From Pseudomonas sp. BN411 (GTDB taxonomy: Bacteria; Pseudomonadota; Gammaproteobacteria; Pseudomonadales; Pseudomonadaceae), in NCBI RefSeq assembly GCF_029871235.1, contig NZ_SSOM01000070.1, forward strand, positions 1 to 64,000: a stretch of 64,000 nucleotides of DNA, given 5' to 3'. Below the pieces are notes generated by a model. The model was not told the origin of the DNA. It made no database searches and worked only from the letters and a program-made list of their open reading frames with translations. This document shows positions 26,932 to 38,253 of this stretch, piece by piece (the stretch's first letter is position 1; each line of letters opens with the position of its first letter). The position numbers and the translations under genes were made by a program.

Positions 26932-27678
26932 ATGAATTACAACTGGGACTGGGGCGTGTTCTTCAAGTCCACCGGGATCGGCAGCGAAATCTACCTGGAC
27001 TGGTTCGTCACCGGCCTGGGCTGGACCATCGCCATCGCCCTGGCGGGCTGGATCATCGCCTTGCTGCTGGGCTCGCTGCTCGGCGTGATGCGCACCGTAC
27101 CGAACCGCTGGGTTTCCGGCTTCGCCACCGTCTATGTGGAAGTCTTCCGCAACGTGCCGCTGCTGGTGCAGCTGTTCCTCTGGTACTTCCTGGTGCCGGA
27201 CCTGTTGCCCGAACCGCTGGAAATCTGGTTCAAGCAGGACCTCAACCCGGCCACCTCGGCCTACCTGAGCGTCGTGGTATGCCTCGGCCTGTTCACCGCC
27301 TCCCGTGTTTGCGAGCAGGTGCGCACCGGTATCCAGGCACTGCCCAAAGGCCAGCTCGGCGCAGCCCGCGCCATGGGCTTCCGCCTGCCGCAGATCTACC
27401 GCTACGTGCTGCTGCCCCAGGCCTTCCGCATCATCATTCCGCCGCTCACCAGCGAGTTCCTCAATATCTTCAAGAACTCCTCCGTGGCGTCGCTGATCGG
27501 CCTGATGGAGCTGCTGGCGCAGACCAAGCAGACCGCCGAGTTCTCCGCGAACCTGTTCGAAGCCTTCACCCTGGCCACCCTGATCTACTTCACCCTGAAC
27601 ATGAGCCTGATGCTGTTCATGCGCCTGGTGGAGAAGAAGGTCGCGGTGCCCGGCCTGATCTCCGTAGGGGGTAAGTGA
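26932..27678 (+). CDS. aatQ: Glutamate/aspartate ABC transporter permease (AatQ)
   Basis: Inner-membrane permease of the polar amino acid family, 248 residues, about five helices. The EAA-type coupling loop is readable as IQALPKGQLGAARAMGFRLP. It pairs with the aatM product to make the channel. Stop overlaps the next start by one base (TGATG). Confidence 0.95.
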   Translation: MNYNWDWGVFFKSTGIGSEIYLDWFVTGLGWTIAIALAGWIIALLLGSLLGVMRTVPNRWVSGFATVYVEVFRNVPLLVQLFLWYFLVPDLLPEPLEIWFKQDLNPATSAYLSVVVCLGLFTASRVCEQVRTGIQALPKGQLGAARAMGFRLPQIYRYVLLPQAFRIIIPPLTSEFLNIFKNSSVASLIGLMELLAQTKQTAEFSANLFEAFTLATLIYFTLNMSLMLFMRLVEKKVAVPGLISVGGK

Positions 27679-28343
27679 TGGATTTCTCCGCAATCATCCC
27701 CGCCCTGCCGGGCCTGGCCGACGGCCTGCTGATGACCCTCCAGCTGATGGTGCTGGGCGTCGTCGGTGGCGTGGCCCTGGGCACCGTCCTGGCCCTGATG
27801 CGCCTGTCGCACAACCCGATGCTGTCGAAGATCGCCGGGCTGTACGTCAACTACTTCCGCTCCATCCCGCTGCTGCTGGTGATCACCTGGTTCTACTTCG
27901 CGGTGCCCTTCCTGCTGCGGGCGATCACCGGTGAAGACACGCCCGTAGGCGCGTTCACCTCGTGCCTGGTGGCCTTCATGATGTTCGAGGCGGCGTATTT
28001 CTGCGAAATCGTCCGCGCCGGCATCCAGGCCATCCCGAAAGGCCAGATGGGTGCGGCCTCGGCCCTGGGCATGACCTACAGCCAGAGCATGCGCCTGATC
28101 ATCCTGCCCCAGGCCTTCCGCAAGATGACCCCGCTGCTGCTGCAGCAAAGCATCATCCTGTTCCAGGACACCTCGCTGGTTTACACCGTGGGCCTGATGG
28201 ACTTCCTCAACGCCGCCCGTTCCCGTGGCGACATCATCGGCCAGCCGCATGAGTTCCTCATCTTCGCCGGCCTGGTCTACTTCAGCGTCAGCTTCATCGC
28301 CTCCCAGCTGGTCAAACTCCTGCAGAAAAGGTTAGCCGTATGA
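27678..28343 (+). CDS. aatM: Glutamate/aspartate ABC transporter permease (AatM)
   Basis: Second permease, 221 residues, with the EAA loop [20 protein letters not shown] and five helices. I use ATG 27678 rather than the in-frame GTG 27675, because it gives the family N-terminus MDFSAI and coupling by a single shared base. The end overlaps aatP by 4 bp. Confidence 0.95.
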   Translation: MDFSAIIPALPGLADGLLMTLQLMVLGVVGGVALGTVLALMRLSHNPMLSKIAGLYVNYFRSIPLLLVITWFYFAVPFLLRAITGEDTPVGAFTSCLVAFMMFEAAYFCEIVRAGIQAIPKGQMGAASALGMTYSQSMRLIILPQAFRKMTPLLLQQSIILFQDTSLVYTVGLMDFLNAARSRGDIIGQPHEFLIFAGLVYFSVSFIASQLVKLLQKRLAV

Positions 28344-29074
28344 TTTCCATCAAGAACGTCAACAAGTGGTACGGGGACTTCCAGGTGCTGACCGACTGCA
28401 GCACCAACGTGAAGAAAGGTGAAGTGGTGGTGGTGTGCGGCCCGTCGGGCTCGGGCAAGTCCACCCTGATCAAGTGCGTGAACGCCCTGGAACCCTTCCA
28501 GAAGGGCGACATCGTGGTCGATGGCACGTCCATCGCCGACAAGGCCACCAACCTGCCCAAGCTGCGTTCCCGCGTTGGCATGGTGTTCCAGCACTTCGAG
28601 CTGTTCCCGCACCTGTCCATCACCGAGAACCTGACCATCGCCCAGACCAAGGTGCTCGGCCGCAACAAGGACGAAGCCCTGGAGAAAGGCCTGAAGCTGC
28701 TCGACCGCGTCGGCCTCAAGGCCCATGCCCACAAGCACCCCGGCCAGCTCTCCGGCGGCCAGCAGCAGCGCGTCGCCATCGCCCGCGCCCTGGCCATGGA
28801 CCCGGTGGTGATGCTGTTCGACGAACCCACCTCCGCACTGGACCCGGAAATGGTCAACGAAGTGCTGGACGTGATGGTCGAGCTGGCCCAGGAAGGCATG
28901 ACCATGATGTGCGTGACCCACGAGATGGGCTTCGCCCGCAAGGTCGCCGACCGGGTGATCTTCATGGACCGCGGACAGATCGTCGAAGACTGCGCCAAGA
29001 ACGAATTCTTCGGTGACGTGAACGCCCGTTCCGACCGCGCCCAGCAGTTCCTCGCCAAGATCCTCCAGCACTAA
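28340..29074 (+). CDS. aatP: Glutamate/aspartate ABC transporter ATPase (AatP)
   Basis: A 244-residue ATP-binding subunit. Walker [10 protein letters not shown] (about residue 35), signature LSGGQQQR, Walker [16 protein letters not shown] and the switch His in CVTHEMGFA are all intact. It energises import through AatQM. Last gene of aatJQMP. Confidence 0.96.
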   Translation: MISIKNVNKWYGDFQVLTDCSTNVKKGEVVVVCGPSGSGKSTLIKCVNALEPFQKGDIVVDGTSIADKATNLPKLRSRVGMVFQHFELFPHLSITENLTIAQTKVLGRNKDEALEKGLKLLDRVGLKAHAHKHPGQLSGGQQQRVAIARALAMDPVVMLFDEPTSALDPEMVNEVLDVMVELAQEGMTMMCVTHEMGFARKVADRVIFMDRGQIVEDCAKNEFFGDVNARSDRAQQFLAKILQH

Positions 29075-29082
29075 GCGGCTCT

Positions 29083-29157
29083 TGTAGGAGCCAGGGGGAC
29101 GCCCAGTTCTTGCTGGCGAAACGTGCTCGGCGATTCGCGAGCAAGCTCGCTCCTACA
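29083..29157. repeat. REP palindrome, family B
   Basis: A different Pseudomonas REP type, with TGTAGGAGC at one end and GCGAGCAAGCTCGCTCCTACA at the other. The left arm is diverged (CCAGGGGGACG...). It separates aatP from aauS. Confidence 0.85.
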
Positions 29158-29207
29158 TCGCTCCGCACCACTCCACCGCTCGGTCCCTGCGCCGGGCGGC
29201 GACTGGC

Positions 29208-31132
29208 ATGGCCCGGATGTCTATGATGCAATGCCCCACCGCCAGCTTCCGCGCCATGCCGCCAGCCCTGACCGTGAAACCGCGTCTTTCCCGCCACCTG
29301 CTGCTGTTCCTGCTGCTGCTCCTGTGCATGGCGGGCTTCGGCTACATCGGCTTTCACCTGAGTGAGGAAGCCGGCATCCGCCAGCTGCAGGTCAACGGCG
29401 AGCGCCAGCTGGAACTCCACGCCCGCGCCGTGGAAAGCGAGATCAACCGCTACACCTACCTGCCCAGCCTGCTGGAGCTGGAATCCAGCGTCAGCCACCT
29501 GCTGCTCAACCCCACGCCCTACCGGCGCAACCTGGTCAACGACTACCTCGAAGGCCTGAACCGCCGCAGCGGCGCCCGCGCCATCTACCTGCTGGACACC
29601 AACGGCCGCGTGCTCGCCACCAGCAACTGGCGTGACGCCGACAGCTACCTGGGCGAGGACCTGGCCTTCCGCGCCTACTTCCAGGAAGCCGTGCAGGGTC
29701 GCCCCGGCCGCTTCTACGGCATCGGCAGCACCACCGGCGAAGCGGGTTACTACCTGGCCCACGGCCTGCGCTACCAGGGCCGGATCATCGGCGTCGCGGT
29801 GGTCAAGGTGAAGCTCGAAGCCCTTCAGGAACGTTGGGAAAAGGCCCGCCTGCAAGCCTTCGTCAGCGACGAGAACGGCATCATCATCCTGTCCAGCGAC
29901 CCGGCCCTTCGCATGAAGGCGGTGCGTCCGCTTTCCGCCGAAGACAAGGAGCGCCTGGCCCGCAGCCTGCAGTACTACTGGTGGGCCCTGAACGAATGGG
30001 AGCCACGCACCCGCGAGGTGCTGGGCGAAGGCCTGGAAGCCATCAGCTTCGCCGCCAGCGGCCCGCAGGGCGAGGCGGAAGGCGACGTCGCCTACCTGGC
30101 GCAGACCCGCACCCTCAACGACACGCCCTGGCACTTCACCCTGCTCTCGCCGCTGGCCGACCTGCGCCGCGAAGCGGTGATCCAGGGCATGCTCGCCGCC
30201 GTCGGATTCGCCCTGCTGGCCTTCCTGCTGATCGCCTGGAACGAGCGCCGCAAGGTCATCGCCACCCGCCTGGCCGCCCGTGAAGCGCTGCTGGCGGCCA
30301 ACAACGAACTGGAACGCAAGATCGCCGAACGCACCCAGGACCTGCGCGCCAGCAACAGCCGCCTGCTGGCGGAAATCCGCGAGCGCAAGCAGACCGAAGA
30401 CAACCTGCGCAAAGCCCAGGACCGCCTGGTCCAGGCCGGCAAACTGGCGGTGATCGGTCAGATGTCCACCAGCATCGCCCACGAGCTCAACCAGCCCCTG
30501 GCCGCCCTGCGCACCCTGTCCGGCAACGCCATGCGTTTCCTCGAACGCGGCGCGCTGGACACCGTCACCACCAACCTTTCCGCCATCAACGAACTGGTGG
30601 ACCGCATGGGCCGCATCACCGCCAGCCTGCGGGCCTTCGCCCGGCGTTCCGACGACCACGGACAAGCACGCCTGGGCAAAGCGGTGGACGCGGCCCTGTT
30701 CCTCCTCAACGCCCGCCTGGAACGCTCGCCGCTGGCGCTGCACCGGGACGTGGACGACGTGCTCCTGGCCATCGACCAGACCCGCCTGGAGCAGATCCTG
30801 GTCAACCTCATCACCAACGCGCTGGACGCCATGAGCGGCCAGACCGACTGCCAGCTCTGGCTCAGCGGCCGGGCCGACGGCGGCCTCTACCGCATGCAGG
30901 TGCGCGACAACGGCCCCGGCATCGACCCGGAAAACCGCGTGCACCTGTTCGAGCCCTTCTTCACCACCAAGCCCGGCGAGCACGGGCTCGGCCTGGGCCT
31001 GACCCTCTCCGCCAGCCTTGCCACCGCCGCCGGCGGCAGCCTCGCGGCGCACCACCCCGACAGCGGCGGCACTGCCTTCGAGCTCAGCCTGCCGCTGCTG
31101 GACAGCCCCGATTCGAACGCGAGCCCCCGACC

Positions 31133-31136
<4 letters not shown>
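29208..31136 (+). CDS. aauS: Sensor histidine kinase for acidic amino acids (AauS)
   Basis: A 642-residue DctB/AauS-type kinase. A membrane helix at about residues 30-52 and another near 325-347 bracket a periplasmic Cache-like domain (RSGARAIYLLDTNGRVLATSNW). A coiled coil follows, then HisKA with the acceptor His in STSIAHELNQPLAALR, and an ATPase domain with N, G1 (DNGPGID), F and G2 (GLGLGLTLS) boxes. The start is uncertain: none of the ATGs at 29208, 29217, 29223, 29226 or 29256 has a clear ribosome site. It overlaps aauR by 4 bp. Expected signals are glutamate and aspartate. Confidence 0.9.
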
Positions 31137-32455
<1,319 letters not shown>

Positions 32456-32482
32456 TCGAGCCCCTGGGGGCGGGCTGAACCT

Positions 32483-32577
32483 TGTGGGGGCGAATTCATT
32501 CGCTAAAGGGCAGCGCAGCTGCCCCCACCCTGAAAGACAGACCTTCGGCCTGCTCAGCGATTGAAATCGCCCCCACA
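32483..32577. repeat. REP palindrome, family A
   Basis: Complete element, TGTGGGGGCGAATTCATTCGC at the left and GCGATTGAAATCGCCCCCACA at the right, with a GGCAGCGCAGCTGCC hairpin inside. Located 27 bp after aauR. Confidence 0.9.
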
Positions 32578-32673
32578 ACAAAGCGCTCCCCACCAGCCCC
32601 CGCAGCAGCCGATACCAGCACCCCGCTCCGCCATGGTCTAAAACCACCAGACCACCCCACACGAACCTCCGCC

Positions 32674-33966
32674 ATGTCCCTGCTGCACCGCGCCATCCAT
32701 GCCAGGCCCGGTGAACTGGCCCCGGCCCTGGCCGCCTTCGCCCTGCTGCTGTGCCTGTTCGGCGGCTACTTCATGCTGCGTCCGGTGCGCGAGTCCATGG
32801 GCATCGCCGGGGGCGTGGAGAACCTGCAGTGGCTGTTCAGCGCCACCTTCGTCGTCATGCTGCTGGCAGTCCCGGCCTATGGCTGGTTGAATGCGCGGGT
32901 CCCCCGGCGGATCTTCCTCGACTGGGTCTACCTGTTCTTCGCCAGCAACCTGCTGGGCTTCGCCTGGCTGCTGTGGCGCACGCCGGACCCGCTGTGGGCG
33001 GCGCGGGCCTTCTACGTCTGGCTGTCGGTCTACAACCTGTTCGTGGTGTCCCTGGCCTGGAGCCTGCTGGCCGACGTGTTCGACCGTCGCCAGGCCAAAC
33101 GGTTGTTCCCCTCCATCGCTGCCGGCGCCAGCCTCGGCGGGCTGATCGGACCGCTCGCGGGCGGCCTGCTGGTGAGCGATCTGGGAACCACCGGATTGCT
33201 GGTGCTGGCCGCCCTCCTCCTGCTGCCCACCCTGGCCATGCGCCGTGTGCTGATGGACTGGCGAGGAACCGGCGGTGCCGGGCGACCCGGAGCGGAAAGC
33301 GAACCACCGGAACGGCCGGTACCCGGCAACCCCTTCGCCGGTATCAGCCAGGTGCAGGGCTCGCGCTACCTGCTGGGCATCTGCGCTTTCGTCCTGCTGC
33401 TTTCCTGCACCAGCACCTTCCTCTACTTCGAGCAGGCGCGGCTGGTGGCGGCGTTGTATCCGGACAGTCACCAGCAAGTACGCGTCTTCGCCCTGATCGA
33501 CTTCACCGTGCAGGCCCTGTCCCTCGCCTGCCAGCTGTTCATCGCCGGACGCGTGGCACAGCGCTTTGGCGTCGGCGCGCTGTTGGCGGTGGTGCCGCTG
33601 CTGGTGGCCCTGGGCTTTCTCGGCCTGGCAATGCTGCCGCAATTCGCCGTACTGGCCTCGGTGATGGTGCTGCGCCGGGTAGGTGAGTACGCCTTCGTGC
33701 GGCCGGGCCGGGAAATGCTCTTCGTACCACTCGGCGCCCAGGAGAAATATCGAGCGAAGAACTTCATCGATACCGTTGTCTATCGCGGAGGCGACGCCCT
33801 GAGCGCCTGGCTCAATGCGCTGCTCACCGGCATCGGCCTGGCCTCCGCCGCAGTGGCGCTGGTGGGCGCGGCTGTAGCCCTGGCCTGGTCCGCACTGGGC
33901 TGGCGTCTCGGCCACCGGCACGAGCACACTGAATCTTCGTCCCCATCACAGGAGACCGAGCCATGA
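32674..33966 (+). CDS. MFS-type transporter of the NTP/NDP-exchanger-like group
   Basis: A 430-residue protein with about 12 hydrophobic helices. The N-terminal block FGGYFMLRPVRESMGIAGG is the hallmark of a bacterial group annotated as MFS or NTP/NDP exchange transporters (TLC-like). True nucleotide exchange is not established for free-living bacteria and the substrate is unknown. ATG 32674 is chosen because the upstream in-frame extension runs through the REP element. The end overlaps the aldo-keto reductase start by 4 bp, so the two act together. Confidence 0.85.
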   Translation: MSLLHRAIHARPGELAPALAAFALLLCLFGGYFMLRPVRESMGIAGGVENLQWLFSATFVVMLLAVPAYGWLNARVPRRIFLDWVYLFFASNLLGFAWLLWRTPDPLWAARAFYVWLSVYNLFVVSLAWSLLADVFDRRQAKRLFPSIAAGASLGGLIGPLAGGLLVSDLGTTGLLVLAALLLLPTLAMRRVLMDWRGTGGAGRPGAESEPPERPVPGNPFAGISQVQGSRYLLGICAFVLLLSCTSTFLYFEQARLVAALYPDSHQQVRVFALIDFTVQALSLACQLFIAGRVAQRFGVGALLAVVPLLVALGFLGLAMLPQFAVLASVMVLRRVGEYAFVRPGREMLFVPLGAQEKYRAKNFIDTVVYRGGDALSAWLNALLTGIGLASAAVALVGAAVALAWSALGWRLGHRHEHTESSSPSQETEP

Positions 33967-34886
33967 GAACCGGCATCACCCGCGCCGAATTCCTTCGCCT
34001 GAGTGCTGGCACGGCGCTCCTGGCCATGAGCCCCTTCGGCCTCGGCGCCGACATGGGGCAACAGCCGGTGCTCCGTCGCGCCATTCCCTCCACCGGCGAG
34101 CAGGTGCCAGTGATCGGCGTCGGCACCTACCGGGGTTTCGATATCTCCCACGACGCCAGCGCGGCCTGGGCGGATTGTCGCAAGGTGCTGGAAGCACTCT
34201 TCGCCGCCGGTGGTTCGGTGATCGACAGCTCGCCCATGTATGGCCAGGCGGAAGAAGTGGTGGGTGGCCTGCTGAGCGAACTCAAGGCCCAGGACCGGGC
34301 CTTCGTTGCCACCAAGGTGTGGACCCAGGGTCGCCAGCACGGCGTCGAGCAGATGCAGCACTCCATGCGCCTGCTGCGGCGCCAGCGCATCGACCTGATG
34401 CAGGTGCACAACCTGGTGGACTGGCAGGAACACCTCACGACCCTGCGGCAATGGAAGGAGGAAGGCCGCATCCGTTATCTCGGCGTCACCCACTACACCT
34501 CCAGTGCCTATGACGAACTGGAGCGGGTGCTGCGCGCCGAAAAGCTGGACTTCCTGCAGATCGACTACGCCCTCAACGACCGCGATGCCGAGGAACGCAT
34601 CCTGCCCCTGGCGCAGGAGCGCGGTGTGGCGGTGCTGATCAACCGTCCCTTCGGCGGCGGAAACCTGCTGCGCAACCTGTTGCAGCAACCGCTGCCGGAG
34701 TGGGCCGGCGAGTACGGCTGCACCAGCTGGTCGCAACTCCTGCTGAAGTTCTGCCTGAGCCATCCGGCGGTGACCTGCGTGATTCCCGGAACGGGAAACC
34801 CCCGTCACATGCTGGACAACCTCCAGGCAGGACGGGGGAAGGAGCCGGATCAGGCGCTGCGGGACAGGTTGATCCGCCTTTTGTAG
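33963..34886 (+). CDS. Aldo/keto reductase with a Tat-like leader
   Basis: A 307-residue aldo-keto reductase. Catalytic residues are visible: D-S-S-P-M-Y-G-Q (Asp, Tyr), K in VATKVWTQGR and H in QVHNLVDW. NADPH-site residues are in the C-terminal part (IPGTGNPRHML). The N-terminus, TRAEFLRLSAGTALLAMSPFG, looks like a Tat signal peptide of the S/TRRxFLK type, but with RA instead of the twin Arg, so export is doubtful. Coupled to the upstream transporter gene by ATGA overlap. Confidence 0.9.
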   Translation: MRTGITRAEFLRLSAGTALLAMSPFGLGADMGQQPVLRRAIPSTGEQVPVIGVGTYRGFDISHDASAAWADCRKVLEALFAAGGSVIDSSPMYGQAEEVVGGLLSELKAQDRAFVATKVWTQGRQHGVEQMQHSMRLLRRQRIDLMQVHNLVDWQEHLTTLRQWKEEGRIRYLGVTHYTSSAYDELERVLRAEKLDFLQIDYALNDRDAEERILPLAQERGVAVLINRPFGGGNLLRNLLQQPLPEWAGEYGCTSWSQLLLKFCLSHPAVTCVIPGTGNPRHMLDNLQAGRGKEPDQALRDRLIRLL

Positions 34887-34918
34887 GGTGGAAATCGCTC
34901 TTCATTTCCACCGCTTTC

Positions 34919-34980
34919 GTAGGAGCGAGCTCTGCTCGCGAAACCTCGCACGGACCGTTCGCGAGCAAGCTCGCTCCTAC
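34919..34980. repeat. REP palindrome, family B
   Basis: GTAGGAGCGAGCTCTGCTCGC...GCGAGCAAGCTCGCTCCTAC, a near-symmetrical classical Pseudomonas REP between two convergent genes. Confidence 0.9.
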
Positions 34981-35012
34981 ACGCCATCCTACGGGCGACC
35001 ATCTGCCCGTCG

Positions 35013-35762
35013 TCAGGCCGAGAACCCGCCATCGATCGTCAGGTTCGCGCCGGTGATGTAGCCCGATTCCGGGCCGGCCAGGTAGGCCACGAAGCTGGCG
35101 ATCTCCTCCGCCTTGCCATAGCGCGGCAGGGCCATGAGCTGCTTGAGGGAGTCGGCGAAATCGCCATCATCCGGGTTCATGTCGGTATCCACCGGGCCGG
35201 GCTGCACGTTGTTGACCGTGATGCCGCGCGGGCCGAGGTCGCGGGCCAGGCCCTTGGTGAAACCGGCCACCGCCGCCTTGCTCAGGGCATAGACCGAACC
35301 ACCGGCGAAGGGCATGCGTTCGGCATTGGTGCTGCCGATGGTGATGATGCGGCCCCCCTCGCCCATCACACGGGCGGCTTCCTGGCTGGCGATCACCACG
35401 CTGCGTACGTTCACGTCCAGCGTGCGATCCAGGTCTTCGATGCGGAACTCTTCGATGGGCGCCACGGCCAGTACGCCGGCGTTGTTCACCAGGATGTCGA
35501 GACGGCCGAAGGTATCCACGGTATGGCGGATGGCAGCACGGATGGCCTGCTCGTCGCGGCTGTCGGCCTGGATGGCGATGGCGCGACCGCCTGCCGCTTC
35601 GATGGTCTGCACCACGTCCAGCGCACCAGCGGCGGAAGCGACGTAGGTCAGGGCGACGGATGCGCCGTCACGGGCCAGGCGCAGGGCAACGGCGGCACCG
35701 ATGCCACGGGAACCGCCCTGGATGAATGCGACTTTGCCTTCGAGGGTTTTGCTGGTGCTCAT
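35013..35762 (-). CDS. Short-chain dehydrogenase/reductase (FabG-like)
   Basis: A 249-residue classical SDR with GGSRGIG, NNAG, catalytic Ser in TIGSTNA and YALSK. Start ATG 35762 is supported by AGGAGACC upstream; the in-frame extension to 35864 crosses the regulatory region. Divergent from a LysR gene, a common arrangement in which the LysR controls the SDR. Substrate unknown. Confidence 0.93.
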   Translation of the reverse strand: MSTSKTLEGKVAFIQGGSRGIGAAVALRLARDGASVALTYVASAAGALDVVQTIEAAGGRAIAIQADSRDEQAIRAAIRHTVDTFGRLDILVNNAGVLAVAPIEEFRIEDLDRTLDVNVRSVVIASQEAARVMGEGGRIITIGSTNAERMPFAGGSVYALSKAAVAGFTKGLARDLGPRGITVNNVQPGPVDTDMNPDDGDFADSLKQLMALPRYGKAEEIASFVAYLAGPESGYITGANLTIDGGFSA

Positions 35763-35840
35763 TTGAGGTCTCCTGAAACGGGGAAGTGGGTGGAAGACGG
35801 CCCCAGTATTCACCTCGCATTCGCAACCGATAAGCTGGCA

Positions 35841-35859
35841 ATCGCTATATTCAGTCGAT
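35841..35859. promoter_or_regulatory. Candidate LysR-type box
   Basis: ATCG-N11-CGAT (ATCGCTATATTCAGTCGAT), a T-N11-A type interrupted palindrome in the 119-bp space between the divergent SDR and LysR genes, 23 bp before the LysR start. Confidence 0.55.
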
Positions 35860-35881
35860 ACCAAAGGTTTATGGAGAGCCC

Positions 35882-36814
35882 ATGGAAACCCTCAGCAGCA
35901 TCGAGTGCTTCGTGCGCGCCGCCGAGGCTGGAAGCTTCGCCGAAGCCGCGCGGCGCTTGGGCCTGACGCCCGCAGCGGTGGGCAAGAACGTGGCTCGGCT
36001 GGAGTCCGGCCTGGGTGTGCGCCTGTTCCTGCGCAGCACCCGGCGCCTGACCCTGACCGAAGCGGGAGAGCGCTTCCTGGCGGAGGTGAGTGGCGGCCTG
36101 GCGACCATCCAGGGCGCCGTGGCCAATCTGGCCACCAGCCAGGGCCAGCCGGCGGGTACCCTCAAGGTGAGCATGGGCGTGGCCTTCGGCCGCGATTACA
36201 TCCTGCCGCACCTGTCCGACTTCCTCGCCCGTTACCCGGCAATAGTCCCCGACTGGCACTTCGACAACCGCCCGGTGGACCTGATCGGCGAGGGTTTCGA
36301 CGCGGCCATCGGCGGCGGTTTCGAGCTGCCGCCCGGGGTGATCGCCCGCCAACTGGCGCCGGGCCATCGGGTGCTGCTGGCGTCGAAGGACTATCTGGCC
36401 CGGCACGCGGCCATCGAATCACCGGACGACCTGGCCCGGCACGACGGCATCCTCATCCGCTCGCCCCAGACCGGCCGCGTGCGCAACTGGCCGCTGCGCA
36501 CCCGCGACGACCGCCAAGCCACCTTCGAACTGAAGCTGCGCATGACCATGAGCGACCCGGAAGTGGCTTGCCATGCGGCGATGCAAGGGCTGGGCGTCAC
36601 CCTGGTCAGTACCGTGCACGCCCTGCCCCACCTGCAACGCGAAACGCTGGAGCGGGTGCTGCCGGACTGGTACGTGGAGACCGGCAGCCTGTCCCTCTAC
36701 TTCAGCGCACAGAAGCTGCTGCCGGCCAAGACCCGCGTGTTCATCGACTTCATCGTCGAACGCTTCCGCGAACAGAAGCTGGCGGAGAAATTCAGCGCCA
36801 ACTGGCGGCCCTGA
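35882..36814 (+). CDS. LysR-family transcriptional regulator
   Basis: A 310-residue LTTR. N-terminal winged HTH (SSIECFVRAAEAGSFAEAARRLGLTPAAVGKNVARLE) and the periplasmic-binding-like effector domain (VSMGVAFGRDYILPHLSDF). Probably controls the divergent SDR at 35013. The subgroup (NRPVDLIGEGFDAAIGGG) is the one often found beside SDRs and oxidoreductases. Confidence 0.94.
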   Translation: METLSSIECFVRAAEAGSFAEAARRLGLTPAAVGKNVARLESGLGVRLFLRSTRRLTLTEAGERFLAEVSGGLATIQGAVANLATSQGQPAGTLKVSMGVAFGRDYILPHLSDFLARYPAIVPDWHFDNRPVDLIGEGFDAAIGGGFELPPGVIARQLAPGHRVLLASKDYLARHAAIESPDDLARHDGILIRSPQTGRVRNWPLRTRDDRQATFELKLRMTMSDPEVACHAAMQGLGVTLVSTVHALPHLQRETLERVLPDWYVETGSLSLYFSAQKLLPAKTRVFIDFIVERFREQKLAEKFSANWRP

Positions 36815-36821
36815 TTGCACG

Positions 36822-36950
36822 GATGACCATCGTTGATGGGTATCGCTCCGCTCCACCCATCCTACAAAGCTGGGACAGCCCGTAGGATGCGGTAGAGCGA
36901 AGCGAAACCCATCAGCCAGGGTCGATGGGTTTCGCAAGTCGTAGGGACGG
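36822..36950. repeat. REP-like palindrome, family C
   Basis: Contains inverted copies of CCATCCTACA/CGTAGGATG and GATGGGT(TT)CGC separated by AGCGAAGCGAAACCCATC. Similar sequence occurs at 39470-39545 and 53393-53490. It fills the gap between two convergent genes. Confidence 0.75.
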
Positions 36951-38225
36951 TCAGAGGTGTTCGCTCTTGGCCGCCACATGCAGGTTGCGCCCGGCACCGA
37001 GGCCGAACGCCGTGGCGGCCAGGCTGATCACCACGAAGATGATCCCCACCGCACTCCAACCCTCTGTCAGGTCGTGCACCACGCCCACCATCAGCGGACC
37101 CATGGCGGCCAGGGTGTAACCCACGCCCTGGGCCATGCCGGAAAGGTTGGCGGCCACGTGGGCATCCCGCGAGCGCAGCACGATCAGGGCCAGGGCAATG
37201 CTGAAGGTGCCGCCCTGTCCCAGGCCGAGCACCACGGCCCAGCCCCAGATACTGGATAGCGGCGCATAGAGCATGCCCAGCAGGCCAGCCAGGGTCAGGC
37301 CCATCACCAGCACCACGGCAGCGCGCTGGTCGCGGCCGCGGGTAGCCAGCCAGGGCGCGCCAAGGGCGCTGATCAGTTGCACCATCACCGACCCGGATAG
37401 CACCAGGCCCGCCTGCACTGCACTCAGCCCACGGTCGATCAGGATCGACGGCAACCAACCAAACACGATGTAAGCCAGGGAGGATTGCAGGCCCATGTAG
37501 AGGGTCACCTGCCAGGCCAGCGGGTCGCGCCACAGGCCAGTCACCTTGTAGACCTGGCGGTGGGCGTGCTGGGCCTGGCGGGTCTGGGGCAGCCAGATCA
37601 GCGCGGCGAGGATGGCCGGCAATGCCCAGAAGGCCAGCGCCGGCTGCCAGGCACGGTCCATCAGCTCGGCCAGCGGTACCGTTGCGCCGGCGGCCAGCGC
37701 CGCGCCCAGGCACAGGGCCATGGTGTAGACACCGGTCATCAGCCCGGCGATATGGGGGAAGTCGCGTTTGACGATGCCCGGCAGCAGCACGCCGATGATG
37801 CCGATGCTCGCCCCCGCCACCAGACTGCCGAAAAACAGCCCCGCCACTGGGAACAAGCTGCGCAGCACGATGCCGCCAGCCAGGGTGAGGAGGATCAGCA
37901 GCACCGTGCGCTCGCTGCCCAGACGCCGCGCCAGGATAGGCGCCAGCGGCGCGAACAGGCCGAGGCAAAGCACCGGCAAGGTGGTCAGCAGGCCAGCGCC
38001 GGTGGCCGACAGGCCCGTGGCCTCACGCACCATGTTCAGCATCGGCGCCAGGCTGGACAGCGCCGGGCGCAGGTTCAGCGCCACCATCACCAATCCCACC
38101 AGCAGCAGCCAGGAACTGCCTCGCAGCACATGGGGTTGGGGTTCGTCGTCGGCTTCGGCGTCGATCAGCAGCTCTTCCGGCGGGCAGGCCGGCTTGGGGT
38201 CATCCATGGGGTTCGGGGCGTTCAT
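36951..38225 (-). CDS. CynX/NimT-type MFS transporter
   Basis: A 424-residue, 12-helix MFS protein of the CynX/NimT group (cyanate or nitroimidazole-type transporters), recognised from ALNLRPALSSLAPMLNMVREATGL and SGMAQGVGYTLAAMGPLMVGVVHD. The N-terminal 37 residues are acidic and cytoplasmic. ATG 38225 is preferred over 38240 because GGAG lies nine bases before it. The substrate is unknown. It is co-directional with and 28 bp from the GntR gene upstream, probably one transcript. Confidence 0.9.
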   Translation of the reverse strand: MNAPNPMDDPKPACPPEELLIDAEADDEPQPHVLRGSSWLLLVGLVMVALNLRPALSSLAPMLNMVREATGLSATGAGLLTTLPVLCLGLFAPLAPILARRLGSERTVLLILLTLAGGIVLRSLFPVAGLFFGSLVAGASIGIIGVLLPGIVKRDFPHIAGLMTGVYTMALCLGAALAAGATVPLAELMDRAWQPALAFWALPAILAALIWLPQTRQAQHAHRQVYKVTGLWRDPLAWQVTLYMGLQSSLAYIVFGWLPSILIDRGLSAVQAGLVLSGSVMVQLISALGAPWLATRGRDQRAAVVLVMGLTLAGLLGMLYAPLSSIWGWAVVLGLGQGGTFSIALALIVLRSRDAHVAANLSGMAQGVGYTLAAMGPLMVGVVHDLTEGWSAVGIIFVVISLAATAFGLGAGRNLHVAAKSEHL

Positions 38226-38253
38226 GCAAGGCAGCTCCAATAAGGGGGCAAGG

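Noticed and set aside
28962-31055. A 697-residue ORF antisense to aauS
   Set aside because: No recognisable domain; low-complexity composition; aauS is certain on the other strand.
35013-35864. A 34-residue N-terminal extension of the SDR
   Set aside because: It crosses the divergent promoter region; the internal ATG at 35762 has AGGAGACC just upstream.
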